This document shows positions 16,752 to 25,101 of a stretch of 40,713 nt of DNA, piece after piece. The DNA lies in contig LCOG01000005.1 in assembly GCA_001001705.1 (NCBI GenBank), forward strand, positions 1 to 40,713, written 5' to 3'. The DNA is from Parcubacteria group bacterium GW2011_GWA2_47_26 (lineage in GTDB: Bacteria; Patescibacteriota; Patescibacteriia; GWA2-47-26). The position numbers and the translations under genes are program-made. The notes under the pieces are model-generated. The model had not been told where the DNA came from and did not search any database. It was given only the letters and a program-made list of their open reading frames with translations. The number at the start of each line of letters is the position of its first letter. The first letter of the stretch is position 1.

Positions 16752-19187
16752 ATGCCGACAAAAAACAAAGTTAGCGCGGCTCACGCGACACGCACAGTAA
16801 AGCCGCGCAAGCCTGCGTCGAAGTTTAAAAAAATTGCAAAAGCTGGGGTTGAGCCAAAACCAGCGGAGTCTTGGTACTATGAGCTTAAACAGGCTCCGGC
16901 GGAGACTGTGCCAGCTTCTCAAACAGTGGTCAGGCCTTTGACGGAGCAAATTGACTCGCAGCCAGCGTCGAGGGGAAAACACTGGAGCTGGCAGAGTATT
17001 TTTCTATCAGTCGCAGTTATTGTTTTTCCGCTTTTTGCAATGCCGTGGGCATTGGAAACGCACGAATTTTTTAAGCAAATGCTGCTTTCTGTTTTGGTAG
17101 GTATAGGTTTGATTTGTGTTTTTGGAGTTGCGGCACGGCGCGGCACGTTAAATCTATTGCCTCGTAATATTTTTGTGCCGCTAGGCATTTTGTCTCTTGC
17201 GGCAATTTTGGTTTCTGCGCTAAAAAGCGATCTGCGTTATAGCGCGTTTTTCGGTTATGGCGGACAAGAATCCCTGGCGTTTATCTCATTTGTTCTCCTC
17301 GGTTTATGGACTCTTATAGTTTTTGCCATGGTGCGAAAAGATAATAGCCGTTCGGTGTACTTTGCGCTGATTTTAAGCGCCGCACTTTTGAGCGTGGTCA
17401 CGATTTTAGCGCTGGCCGGCCAGCAGCTGTATCTCTGGATTAATAGCGCAGGTTGGAATCCGGCGGGCACCACTACCACGGTTGGGATAATCGCCGCGAT
17501 CGGAGTTGTACTGGGCTCGGGTTTGTTTTTGCAAAGTGCGACTTTACGTCAGTCTTTTTCCAGTTTCTTTTTGATTCTGCCACTTTTGATTTTATTGATT
17601 GGAATTGATTTTACCGTAGCGTGGATTGTTTTGGCGGTAGGTTTGGTATTACTTTTGCTAACGGCTCGCAAAAATATGGGGCGGCGTTTGCTCCCGATCT
17701 CGTTATTTTTGGTTTTAGCTTTGGCTCAAGCCATCTTGCCCTTAAAAACAGATTTTTTTAGCACGCCTTTGGAGGTTGGGCCTTCGCATCAAGAAACCTG
17801 GTCCATTGTGCGACAGACGCTGAAAGTTCATCCGATTTTGGGTAGCGGGCCAGCCACTTTTGGCGCAGAATATCTCAAGTATCGTTCAGCCCCGATTTTG
17901 CAAACGCCTTTTTGGAATGTTGTATTTGAATGGGGCTCTTCGGGAGCGCTCACCATACTCGGCAATTTAGGCTGGGTGGGAGGAGGCTTGCTTTTGCTGA
18001 CTGTGCTTTTTGTGTTGTTTAATTATGGCTCACGCCTGATTAAAAGTCGTGAAGAGGCGGCGAGGGATAGAATTTTTGGGGCGGGGATTTTCAGCGCTGC
18101 CGCGGCATTATTGATAGGTGTCTTTCTCGCGCCCATGTCCTTGTCACTCGTATTTTTGTTGAGCACGCTTTTAGGATTGATGCTAGTTGAGTTGAAGCGT
18201 TATCCTTGGAGTGTGTTTCAGAAATTGAGATTAGGAACAGCGGGAGGGCAGCGCAATTTAGGAATATCACTGGCCGGGACAGCTATCTTGCTTTTTGTAT
18301 TTTTTATTTTGTTTGTGCAGGGTCGCAGAGTTCCCGCGGAATTTTTTGCTACTTCTGCCGCAGGGCAAGCTAATATATCTTTGGATAATGCTTACGCTCT
18401 TATGGAGCGCGCGGAGCATTTTGATTCTTGGAACGACACTTACTCGCGGATGTCGGCGGATATCCAGAGACTGGTTTTGCGTACGAATCTTGCTGCCGCG
18501 GCAAAGCCTGATCAAGATCAAAAGGAATTGGCAGAAGAAGTTAGGCGCATGACAGACGGGATTATTCAATCAGCCAAACGGGCGACTATGCTTGCGCCTG
18601 GCGTGGCGCTGAATTGGTCAGCGCTCGGCTCATTTTATCTGGATATTGCGCCTTTTGTAAGCGGTGCCGCCCAAGCCGCTTTAGACGCATTTAATAAGGC
18701 TCGGGATTTGAACCCCAATGATCCCTCGCTTTTGGTTAATATTGGTATTGCCCAATCCTTGAGCTTTGAAAATCAGGCTGGCGCAGAGCAGTCTTTGCGC
18801 CGGGCTGCGGAAATTCGTCCAGACTATATTTTTGCCCATTTGGAGCTGGCTAGACTTTTGGGACAAAGAGATAAAACCGAAGAGGCGCTTGCGGAATATC
18901 GGCGCGCGGAGAAAATTCAGCCCAACGATCCTGCCCTTAAATATGAGATTGGGCTGTTCTTGCTAAGTCGCGATCGAAAGGAAGCGGCGCAGAGAGAGTT
19001 AGAGGGCGCGGTTAATCTTGCGTCGAATTTTTCCAACGCGCGCTGGTATCTGTCGCAGATTTACGAAGAGTCGGGGGCGATTGAGAGAGCGATAGAGGAG
19101 ATGCAAAAAGTCGTGAAGCAAAATACGGATAGTCAGCAAGCCAAAGACCGCCTTGCGGAATTGCAGAACAAACTTAGTGGTGATTAG
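16752..19187 (+). CDS. O-antigen ligase/polymerase-like membrane protein with C-terminal TPRs
   Basis: The 811-residue protein has a basic N-terminal tail (about 75 residues), then about 12 membrane helices up to residue 530. An extracytoplasmic loop between about 340 and 390 reads SHQETWSIVRQTLKVHPILG followed by GSGPATFGAEYLKY, the signature of the Wzy_C/WaaL family. From about 600 to 800 there are tetratricopeptide repeats, e.g. AALDAFNKARDLNPNDPSLL, EALAEYRRAEKIQPNDPALK and AIEEMQKVVKQNTDSQQ. Family members join or polymerise undecaprenyl-linked sugar chains outside the membrane. Together with three glycosyltransferases upstream it completes a plausible surface-glycan pathway. Confidence 0.88.
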   Translation: MPTKNKVSAAHATRTVKPRKPASKFKKIAKAGVEPKPAESWYYELKQAPAETVPASQTVVRPLTEQIDSQPASRGKHWSWQSIFLSVAVIVFPLFAMPWALETHEFFKQMLLSVLVGIGLICVFGVAARRGTLNLLPRNIFVPLGILSLAAILVSALKSDLRYSAFFGYGGQESLAFISFVLLGLWTLIVFAMVRKDNSRSVYFALILSAALLSVVTILALAGQQLYLWINSAGWNPAGTTTTVGIIAAIGVVLGSGLFLQSATLRQSFSSFFLILPLLILLIGIDFTVAWIVLAVGLVLLLLTARKNMGRRLLPISLFLVLALAQAILPLKTDFFSTPLEVGPSHQETWSIVRQTLKVHPILGSGPATFGAEYLKYRSAPILQTPFWNVVFEWGSSGALTILGNLGWVGGGLLLLTVLFVLFNYGSRLIKSREEAARDRIFGAGIFSAAAALLIGVFLAPMSLSLVFLLSTLLGLMLVELKRYPWSVFQKLRLGTAGGQRNLGISLAGTAILLFVFFILFVQGRRVPAEFFATSAAGQANISLDNAYALMERAEHFDSWNDTYSRMSADIQRLVLRTNLAAAAKPDQDQKELAEEVRRMTDGIIQSAKRATMLAPGVALNWSALGSFYLDIAPFVSGAAQAALDAFNKARDLNPNDPSLLVNIGIAQSLSFENQAGAEQSLRRAAEIRPDYIFAHLELARLLGQRDKTEEALAEYRRAEKIQPNDPALKYEIGLFLLSRDRKEAAQRELEGAVNLASNFSNARWYLSQIYEESGAIERAIEEMQKVVKQNTDSQQAKDRLAELQNKLSGD

Positions 19188-19231
19188 TGTAAGTGATTAT
19201 TTTTATAAAATTTTATATTTCCACACCTATG

Positions 19232-19240
19232 TGTTACAAT
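19232..19240 (+). promoter_or_regulatory. Extended -10 promoter element
   Basis: TGTTACAAT preceded by an AT-rich block (19197-19220), with only a weak -35 (TTATAT-like). It lies 37 bases upstream of the lipoprotein start. The same TGTTAYAMT form recurs at other promoters in this window. Confidence 0.45.
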
Positions 19241-19276
19241 CAAGACGGAGAGGCCAAAACGGCCAAGGAGGACTCC

Positions 19277-19858
19277 ATGCACCTTAAAAATAGACGAGTG
19301 ATGTTTCTGGGTTTGTTGGTTTTGGCAGTGCTTCTGCTTCTTGGCGCGGGATGTAAGCGAGAAGAAGCGAGTGCGCCGCCGCAGGATTCAGGCCAGCCTG
19401 TCTTTGATGCGAGCGAGCCAGCTCAAGATAACGGGCCGGAGATTCCGGAGGGGTGGAGGGTTTATAGGAGTCCCCAATGGGGCGTTTCGATTGCTTATCC
19501 ACCAGGGTGGTATAGCCGAGAGGCAAATATTACGAGTGGTGAACTCACGGTTTTCTTTGATTCTAATCCAATACCAGTTGAGCTTACGCTAGAGCCGGTG
19601 TTTGCAGTGGGTGTTACAGTTAAGCGAGAGATGATAGATAGCGCTCGGGTAGCCTATACTGGCTTGGAAAGTCTTCCCGCAGTGGTAATTGGCGGGGCTA
19701 CGTGGGAGAGATACCGTTACTTCTCGGATTTGTTGGAACAAAATGATGTAGTCTATTTGCGCGGGTTTGATGATAGAGTGGTTTCAGTGGTGGCAGATGA
19801 GACTACCGTTGCTTCCACAAACTTTACTTCTATTTTGCAGTACATGGAGGTGCAGTGA
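19277..19858 (+). CDS. Putative lipoprotein
   Basis: The start at 19277 is fixed by AGGAGG at 19266-19271; an in-frame ATG further upstream has no such site. The 193-residue protein has a signal peptide with lipobox LLGAGC, so it should be lipid-anchored at Cys26. A low-complexity acidic linker follows, then a compact alpha/beta domain with WRVYRSPQWGVSIAYPPGWY, a pattern seen in PsbP-like lipoprotein domains of unknown role. Its stop overlaps the next ATG (TGATG at 19856-19860), so the two genes are translationally coupled. Confidence 0.85.
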   Translation: MHLKNRRVMFLGLLVLAVLLLLGAGCKREEASAPPQDSGQPVFDASEPAQDNGPEIPEGWRVYRSPQWGVSIAYPPGWYSREANITSGELTVFFDSNPIPVELTLEPVFAVGVTVKREMIDSARVAYTGLESLPAVVIGGATWERYRYFSDLLEQNDVVYLRGFDDRVVSVVADETTVASTNFTSILQYMEVQ

Positions 19859-22479
19859 TGCAAAAAGTAACGTTGGTGCTATTCATCACTGTAGCATCAA
19901 CCCCTGCTTTTGCGGATCCTTTCTTGTATAGTCCGCTTCAGGAGGTGACAGTTGTTTGCGATTTTTGTGGCTATTCTAATTTAGATGGATCATGCCACGG
20001 CGGAATTGATATGCGCGCTAGAACGTCGTTCACGGTGTTTGTTGCGGAAGGTGGCAGAATCGTCAGGGTAGTAGATGGACACGAAAATACTTATCACGTA
20101 CCTCGTAGTCAGCAACGCAGAATCTATGGAAATCTCGTTGAGGTTCTCCATCCCAATGGCTACAGGACGATCTACGCACACTTGCAAGCTGGCTCTTTGC
20201 TGGTACGTGCGAGAGATGAGGTTGAGCGCGGCCAGGTTATTGGTTTAACTGATAATAGCGGTTGGTCCACTGCCCCTCACCTCCATTTCGAAGTCCGTGA
20301 TCCTAGCGGCCGGCGGGTTGATCCCTATGGCACAGGCCGCGATAATACTCGGTGTCTAACAACCATCAACCCTGCCTGTGGCGCCAATCCTCTCTGGGTG
20401 ACTTGTCCACCGCGACCATGGGATCCACGGCTAGCGGATAGGGATAATGATGGCTACTGCGGTAGCGCAGCCGGTTGCGCAGGCACTCTACGTCCGGGCG
20501 ACTGCGACGATACCAATGCCGCAATCAATCCCGGTGCGGCAGAGGTTTGCGACAGCGTAGATAATAACTGCGCTCTCGGGATTGATGAAAACTGGCGTTC
20601 AATAGGCGCGGCTTCGCTCGGTAATGCCTGTAATGTAGGTCTGGGCGCTTGCCTGCGTACGGGCACCATGGTCTGCACCGCAGATCACCGTGCCACAGTC
20701 TGCAGCATTGATCCGGGCGTTCCCACTGCTGAAGTCTGCGATAATCTCAATAATGACTGCGATTGCGAAGGATCGGATTGCCGTTGCGGCAGTCCCACGC
20801 GCAGCTGCGTTTGTGTCGGCCCCCGCTGTACCGAACTTATTGATGAAGACTTTCGCGCAATTGGCGCGGCTTCATTGGGTAATACTTGCACGGTGGGTAT
20901 AGGGATTTGTGTTAATACTGGCATAATGGTCTGCACCGCGGATCATCGCGCTACGGTATGCAATGCGGATCCTGGCATATCCACGGCCGAGATTTGCAAT
21001 GGGCTGGATGATGATTGCGATGGGGTGGTGGATGAAATTACACAGACTTGCGGCACAGCCCCGCCGGGCGGTGTATGTCGTTGGGGTGCTCGGACTTGTC
21101 GCGCAGGAACCTGGGGAGAATGCCTTGGTTTTGTGCCTTTGGGACCCGAGGTGTGTGACGGCATTGATAACGACTGCGATGGCGCGACTGATGAGGGTGT
21201 AGATCAAGATGGCGATGGCCACTTAGCCCTTTGTAGCGGCGGGGACGATTGCAATGATAGCAATACCAATATTTATCCAGGTCGAAGCGAAAGCCTTGGC
21301 GTGATTGAAGAAGCGCTGGACGGTGTGTTGCCGGAAACACCGTATTACACTTATGGCTTGCTTGGCAAAATCGCTGTTGATTCTGCGAACAGGGTTTATG
21401 TTTTTTATCGTTCGGTTGAGGGGCGGTATCTTTTGAAGGTGCGGGAGTCTAGGATAGCCGCCGCATGGTCTACGCTTTATAACTCTGATGAGGCCTGTGG
21501 TAATCTTTTGGTTGACTCGACGGATGTAGCACATCTTTTCTGCGGTCGAGGTCGGCACATATTCTGCACCACTACTAGCTGTAGCGAAGAGGTGGTTGAT
21601 CCAATCGGATATTACTGGCGGAGCGTATCCCTGTCCGTGGCAGAGCGCGACGGTATTCTTTATCTTTGTTATCTTGCTAATCCGTCTAGCGGTGATTATC
21701 AGTTTGTCCAACGATGCGTGCAAAAGAGAGAGGGGCGCTGGGAGACTTTGTGGGAACAATTCGCGGTTCCTCGCAGTGAACCAACCTATTATGATGATCC
21801 CACCTATCTTGCGCTTGCGGTTACTCCTGACCGCGTTGTGCATATCATTGCTCGGGATTACAGCGGCGGCCCTGGCAGTTATGTCAACTTTCGTTACTGG
21901 AATAACGAGAGCGGCGCTTTTGTCGACAGAGAAGCATTGCGTCTGACGTTTTCCGAATCGCCTATCGGCTGCACCTGGACTGATAGTGATTATTATAGGT
22001 ATCCCTGCGTTGAGTTATATTTTCATGGTGACAGAACAAATGATCTCCAGTTGTACTATCTGTACAATGGCGACCGGAGTCGTCGTCACTATTGGCTTGG
22101 AAACATAAATCGCAGAGGCGGGGTATGGGGAGCAAGTATTGGCAACTGGTCTAATACTTATCGTCCAGATTTAGCCTTGGCCTTTGATGCAGAAGACAGG
22201 CCCTATTTTCTCCGTTCATTGACTATGGCTGGCGCTGCCAGTTGCGAAGAGCTTTTGAGTATCTGGGTCAATGGGGTAAATGTAAGAGGCCGCGACGCCG
22301 TGTCCAGCGCTTTGTTTGGAGGAACACTGGCAATAGATCAGCTTGGGCGTTATCGTCATATTGTGACGCTTCGGTATCGGCGCGCGTGGCCTGACTGCAC
22401 GATAGCTGACCGGCTTTACCTCGGCCAGATCCTCGAGGATGGTGTGGATTCAAATTGCAATGGTCGGGATGCTGACTAG
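19858..22479 (+). CDS. Secreted M23 peptidase with MopE-type metal-binding repeats
   Basis: The start is ATG 19858, preceded by GGAGG at 19846-19850 and overlapping the upstream stop. The 873-residue protein has a signal peptide (cleavage near AFA-DP, about 19). The LytM/M23 domain (about 25-160) keeps the zinc ligands His47 and Asp51 in CHGGIDM and the HLH pair 141/143 in APHLHFEVRD, so it is probably an active cell-wall hydrolase. Residues about 195-480 hold repeated Cys/Asp-rich motifs such as GDCDDTNAAINPGAAEVCD and CNGLDDDCDGVVDE, known as the MopE-type putative metal-binding motif. Between them are near-duplicate segments (FRAIGAASLGNTC). The C-terminal 390 residues look like beta-propeller strands. 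It probably acts outside the cell; the substrate is inferred from the family. Confidence 0.88.
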   Translation: MQKVTLVLFITVASTPAFADPFLYSPLQEVTVVCDFCGYSNLDGSCHGGIDMRARTSFTVFVAEGGRIVRVVDGHENTYHVPRSQQRRIYGNLVEVLHPNGYRTIYAHLQAGSLLVRARDEVERGQVIGLTDNSGWSTAPHLHFEVRDPSGRRVDPYGTGRDNTRCLTTINPACGANPLWVTCPPRPWDPRLADRDNDGYCGSAAGCAGTLRPGDCDDTNAAINPGAAEVCDSVDNNCALGIDENWRSIGAASLGNACNVGLGACLRTGTMVCTADHRATVCSIDPGVPTAEVCDNLNNDCDCEGSDCRCGSPTRSCVCVGPRCTELIDEDFRAIGAASLGNTCTVGIGICVNTGIMVCTADHRATVCNADPGISTAEICNGLDDDCDGVVDEITQTCGTAPPGGVCRWGARTCRAGTWGECLGFVPLGPEVCDGIDNDCDGATDEGVDQDGDGHLALCSGGDDCNDSNTNIYPGRSESLGVIEEALDGVLPETPYYTYGLLGKIAVDSANRVYVFYRSVEGRYLLKVRESRIAAAWSTLYNSDEACGNLLVDSTDVAHLFCGRGRHIFCTTTSCSEEVVDPIGYYWRSVSLSVAERDGILYLCYLANPSSGDYQFVQRCVQKREGRWETLWEQFAVPRSEPTYYDDPTYLALAVTPDRVVHIIARDYSGGPGSYVNFRYWNNESGAFVDREALRLTFSESPIGCTWTDSDYYRYPCVELYFHGDRTNDLQLYYLYNGDRSRRHYWLGNINRRGGVWGASIGNWSNTYRPDLALAFDAEDRPYFLRSLTMAGAASCEELLSIWVNGVNVRGRDAVSSALFGGTLAIDQLGRYRHIVTLRYRRAWPDCTIADRLYLGQILEDGVDSNCNGRDAD

Positions 22480-22502
22480 AGCAGTCAGTTAGGTTCTTTT
22501 CT

Positions 22503-22528
22503 ACGCGTCTTCGGGCGCGTTGTTTTTT
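22503..22528 (+). terminator. Rho-independent terminator with TTCG tetraloop
   Basis: ACGCGTC-TTCG-GGCGCGT forms a 7-bp stem capped by a stable TTCG tetraloop, followed by TGTTTTTTAG. It lies 24 bases after the M23 peptidase stop. Confidence 0.85.
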
Positions 22529-22557
22529 AGATGAAGTTTTTAGACGAGTGTAATTTC

Positions 22558-22598
22558 ACGCGCAGAATCCTACGATCGTAGGATTCTGCGCGTTTTTG
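22558..22598. terminator. 36-bp perfect palindrome with T-tract
   Basis: Bases 22558-22593 are perfectly self-complementary around CGATCG and run into TTTTT. On the plus strand it works as a second terminator behind the first. Lacking a loop, it could also extrude as a cruciform. Confidence 0.75.
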
Positions 22599-22752
22599 GT
22601 ATTTTGGTTGGTTTTAGCGGAACGTCGGCGGGCAGAATATCACGGCAATCAGTATCGTGACGCTAACGATGATGGAAACCACAAAAAACGATTCCGCGCG
22701 CGTGCATGGATTTCCTCCTAGAAGCTCTGAATTACGAAACCCCTCAAAAATG
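22594..22752. other. Non-coding stretch with an orphan ribosome binding site
   Basis: No convincing gene is present. On the minus strand TAGGAGGAAATCC precedes an ATG at 22707, but that frame stops after 14 codons. A neighbouring frame reads a hydrophobic stretch ending CPPTFR (FFVVSIIVSVTILIAVIF) with no good start. This may be the remnant of a small membrane peptide gene, or a leader peptide. Confidence 0.3.
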
Positions 22753-22872
22753 GTCATTCTGAGGGAGCGCAGCGACCGAAGAATCTCGCACGAATGTGCG
22801 AATTGCGGGCATTCGCCCGAGATCCTTCACTGCGTTCAGGATGACGGGGTGCGAGTTTCGTAATTCAGAGCT
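22723..22872. repeat. R1 palindromic repeat inside an 18-bp inverted repeat
   Basis: The R1 core is 22753-22845, starting GTCATTCTGAGGGAGCGCAG and ending CAGGATGAC. It is bracketed by AGCTCTGAATTACGAAAC (22723-22740) and its exact complement (22855-22872). The core fold pairs CGAAGAATCTCG with the GAGATCC side. It is intergenic here. Confidence 0.85.
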
Positions 22873-22948
22873 AGAAGGGGCAAAAGGAATGTAGCACAGC
22901 TGACTTTGCATACCAACTCCGTGCTTCATGCGCCAAAGGCCGTAGGGT

Positions 22949-23797
22949 TTACTCGTGGGGTTTTACTGCTTCAAGGTCAAAAGTTTTTTCTAATGGGCGC
23001 AGGATTTGCCGCTCTAATTTATTTACTACCGTTTTTTTATAAGTCTGGTCAGGTCTTTGGATAAAGTTTGTATCTATAATCACCACGCGGCCGGTTATAT
23101 GCCCGTCATCATCAGTTTCGATCATGATATTGTCGCTGGCTAAACTGTGCCAGGTATAGGCGGCGCGGGGATCTGCTTCGTGCATGTCCCTTAAACCGCG
23201 GATTAGCCGCGCCACGTTTTGCCGCAGGGTCTCAAAATTTGGCTCACTCTTCCAATCCGGTCTGGCTATCAACTGCGCAAAAGATATACCATTGATTCTC
23301 TCTTGTACGAGGGCGGCGGTGAACTCCCTGTCCCTTAATTTTTTTATTTGTTGGCCAATAAATCTGAATGCCCTATTAACCAGATTGCCCTCTCTATTTT
23401 TGAAGCGTTCGTCGAGGCCGTATCGGCCCGCGAGGCGTCTGTTTAATTGGATTTGCCAGAATTTGCTATAAGGATAAATTTGCGAAGCATCAAGTTTTGC
23501 AAATTCGTATTGCGGTTCTAAATCGCGCGCGACTATAAAAATAGTCCGTGGAACCATGTCCTCGGGAAAATATTTTTTGACTAAGTCGTGCTCCTCTTCT
23601 TGTTTGGAAAATAAATCTGCTGCCGCTTGGCGCGAAAAAAGGAGATCTAGATGAAATTCTTTAACGACGAATTCACTGAGTTCGCCGTTTTGTTTAAGCG
23701 TCTCGTGCACATCATAAAATACTCCGCGACCTGTTAATTCTGGGGATACAGTATATTCTTCTACTACCACTGGCGGTTGATATTCGCGTTTTTCCAT
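22949..23797 (-). CDS. Uncharacterised protein with kinase-like catalytic-loop pattern
   Basis: A 282-residue soluble protein that I cannot assign. FVVKEFHLDLL near residue 45 could be the lysine-bearing strand of a kinase-like fold. Near residue 215, LRDMHEADPRAAYTWHSLAS leads into DNIMIE and then VVIIDTNFI, which resembles the catalytic loop and the DFG strand of aminoglycoside or protein kinases. The canonical HxD is altered to HSLASDN, so it may be degenerate or a pseudokinase. No membrane segment is visible. It starts 10 bases after tRNA-Arg and probably shares the transcript of the FemAB gene. Confidence 0.5.
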   Translation of the reverse strand: MEKREYQPPVVVEEYTVSPELTGRGVFYDVHETLKQNGELSEFVVKEFHLDLLFSRQAAADLFSKQEEEHDLVKKYFPEDMVPRTIFIVARDLEPQYEFAKLDASQIYPYSKFWQIQLNRRLAGRYGLDERFKNREGNLVNRAFRFIGQQIKKLRDREFTAALVQERINGISFAQLIARPDWKSEPNFETLRQNVARLIRGLRDMHEADPRAAYTWHSLASDNIMIETDDDGHITGRVVIIDTNFIQRPDQTYKKTVVNKLERQILRPLEKTFDLEAVKPHE

Positions 23798-23806
23798 ATG
23801 ATTGCG

Positions 23807-23881
23807 TGGTGCCCTTGCCGCGAATCGAACGCGGATCCTGGGCTTCGGAGGCCCATGTTCTGTCCGTTGAACTACAAGGGC
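23807..23881 (-). tRNA. tRNA-Arg (CCG), CCA encoded
   Basis: The cloverleaf is complete: acceptor GCCCTTG/CAAGGGC, D stem GTTC/GAAC, anticodon stem TGGGC/GCCCA with loop CTCCGAA, T stem CCGCG/CGCGG and TTCGATT loop. The anticodon is CCG, reading CGG. The discriminator A is followed by CCA in the DNA, unlike the other two tRNA genes here. It lies between the FemAB-like and kinase-like genes with very short gaps. Confidence 0.95.
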
Positions 23882-23888
23882 AGATGCT

Positions 23889-25043
23889 CTATATTATGCG
23901 TTGGATTTTGCGTCCGGCTCGGTAGAGTATATACCATGGTCGGCTTAGGGGCAAATCAAAAGTGCCGGAGTAGTTTACCGATGTGCCGCCGAAGCCGAGT
24001 TTAAACCGGGTAATGCCCGGCCATTTTTTTTCAGCAATACCCCAGAAGTCATAAAAGCGATAGCCAGACTTTTTTGCGTCCTGCATGACGTGCCAATGCA
24101 GGACATAAGAACTCATTAGGGCGCGATGCTTGTAGGAGGAGGCTCCGTGAAGATATGTAGCGGTATCGCCAAAGTAGGCGACAATTGCTGCGGCGATTGG
24201 CGTAATGCCGTGGTAGGCGATGTGAAGGCGCGCGCTCATAACTCCCCCGGCGCCCCCTCTTACCTTAAGAGGGGGATTGCGATCGTCTCTTTCCCGGTAA
24301 CCTTCCTTTACTTCCCCCCCTAAGTTAAGGGGGGATTGAGAGGGGTTATGAAGGGGAGGCCTGCCTGCACAGGCAGGTGGGGAGGAGTTATGTAATGCCT
24401 CGAGCATTTTTTCATAATACCTGCGCGGATGTGCGCTAAATTTGTCGCGTTTTGCGGTTTCCTGCATCAATTGCCAAAACTCTTCAAATCGTCCTTCCCG
24501 TACTTCTATGCCCTTCCTTGTAGCCAGTCGTATATTATACCGCGTTTTTTCGTGCATGGCAGACATGAGCTCGTCCTCGGTTTGTGTTAGACCAATAACG
24601 AGTGTCTGTTTGGGCTGGATGGGGCGGATTGAATGTAGAATGTAGAATGTAGAATGTAGAATTTGTTGGTTGAATAACGGCTCGAGTCGCCAGAAGATAG
24701 CGCGTTCTCGTTGCGCAACGCTATTGATTTTTTTAATCAGCTCCTCTGACCATTTTTCATTTTGCATTTTCAATTTTTCATTGATGATTGGTCCTCTTGG
24801 TGAATATAAGTAGCATTTACCAAAAGGCAATTCGTGTTTAATAATTCCGCACACACTAACTAGCACTGGAGTACTATGCTGTGTTTTTTTGAACATAACT
24901 CCGACACGCCAGACTTTACGGCCGAGCTTTTCTTGAAAATCAAGCCACTGCCAGGATTGCAAAAAAATCCCAGTCTGCGTTGGCTGGGAAAGCAGGAAAT
25001 CATTCCATTGTTTGGGGTTGTCAACCGGTTTTATCTCTAGCAT
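23889..25043 (-). CDS. FemAB-family peptidoglycan bridge aminoacyltransferase-like protein
   Basis: A 384-residue protein with two GNAT-like halves. LLSQPTQTGIFLQSWQWLDF near the N-terminus, LGLTQTEDELMSAMHEKTRY with NIRLATRKGI, and YHWHVMQDAKKSGYRFYDFWG near the C-terminus are typical FemABX segments. Family members add amino acids from aminoacyl-tRNA to lipid II, which fits the adjacent tRNA gene only by coincidence. Residues about 218-268 come from a palindromic R2 insert (24236-24392) in frame, lengthening a surface loop. A 7-bp tandem repeat (24631-24662) is also inside the gene and could cause phase variation. It follows ruvA after 58 bases. Confidence 0.85.
   Translation of the reverse strand: MLEIKPVDNPKQWNDFLLSQPTQTGIFLQSWQWLDFQEKLGRKVWRVGVMFKKTQHSTPVLVSVCGIIKHELPFGKCYLYSPRGPIINEKLKMQNEKWSEELIKKINSVAQRERAIFWRLEPLFNQQILHSTFYILHSIRPIQPKQTLVIGLTQTEDELMSAMHEKTRYNIRLATRKGIEVREGRFEEFWQLMQETAKRDKFSAHPRRYYEKMLEALHNSSPPACAGRPPLHNPSQSPLNLGGEVKEGYRERDDRNPPLKVRGGAGGVMSARLHIAYHGITPIAAAIVAYFGDTATYLHGASSYKHRALMSSYVLHWHVMQDAKKSGYRFYDFWGIAEKKWPGITRFKLGFGGTSVNYSGTFDLPLSRPWYILYRAGRKIQRII
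24236..24392. repeat. R2 palindromic repeat cluster inserted in the FemAB-like gene
   Basis: Contains CCCTCTTACCTTAAGAGGGG, then CCCCCTAAGTTAAGGGGGGA followed by TTGAGAGGGGTTATG, and CCTGCCTGCACAGGCAGG, i.e. several nested palindromes. The same C-rich/G-rich units recur at 28195-28232, 28688-28713 and 36991-37150. On the minus strand the frame of the host gene remains open through the whole insert. Confidence 0.85.
24631..24662. repeat. Heptanucleotide tandem repeat (GAATGTA x4.5) in the FemAB-like gene
   Basis: Four full GAATGTA units plus GAAT. Translated on the minus strand as ILHSTFYILHS. Loss or gain of one 7-bp unit would shift the frame. Confidence 0.9.
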
Positions 25044-25067
25044 AGTGCTTGTTGTGAAATACCCCTA

Positions 25068-25094
25068 CCACCCCTCGCCCCTCCTCGGGGAGGA
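25068..25094. repeat. Short R2-like hairpin between ruvA and the FemAB-like gene
   Basis: CCCCTCCTC GGGGAGGAGGGG forms a strong stem. It may be a truncated R2 unit and could attenuate transcription within the operon. Confidence 0.5.
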
Positions 25095-25101
25095 GGGGAA
25101 A

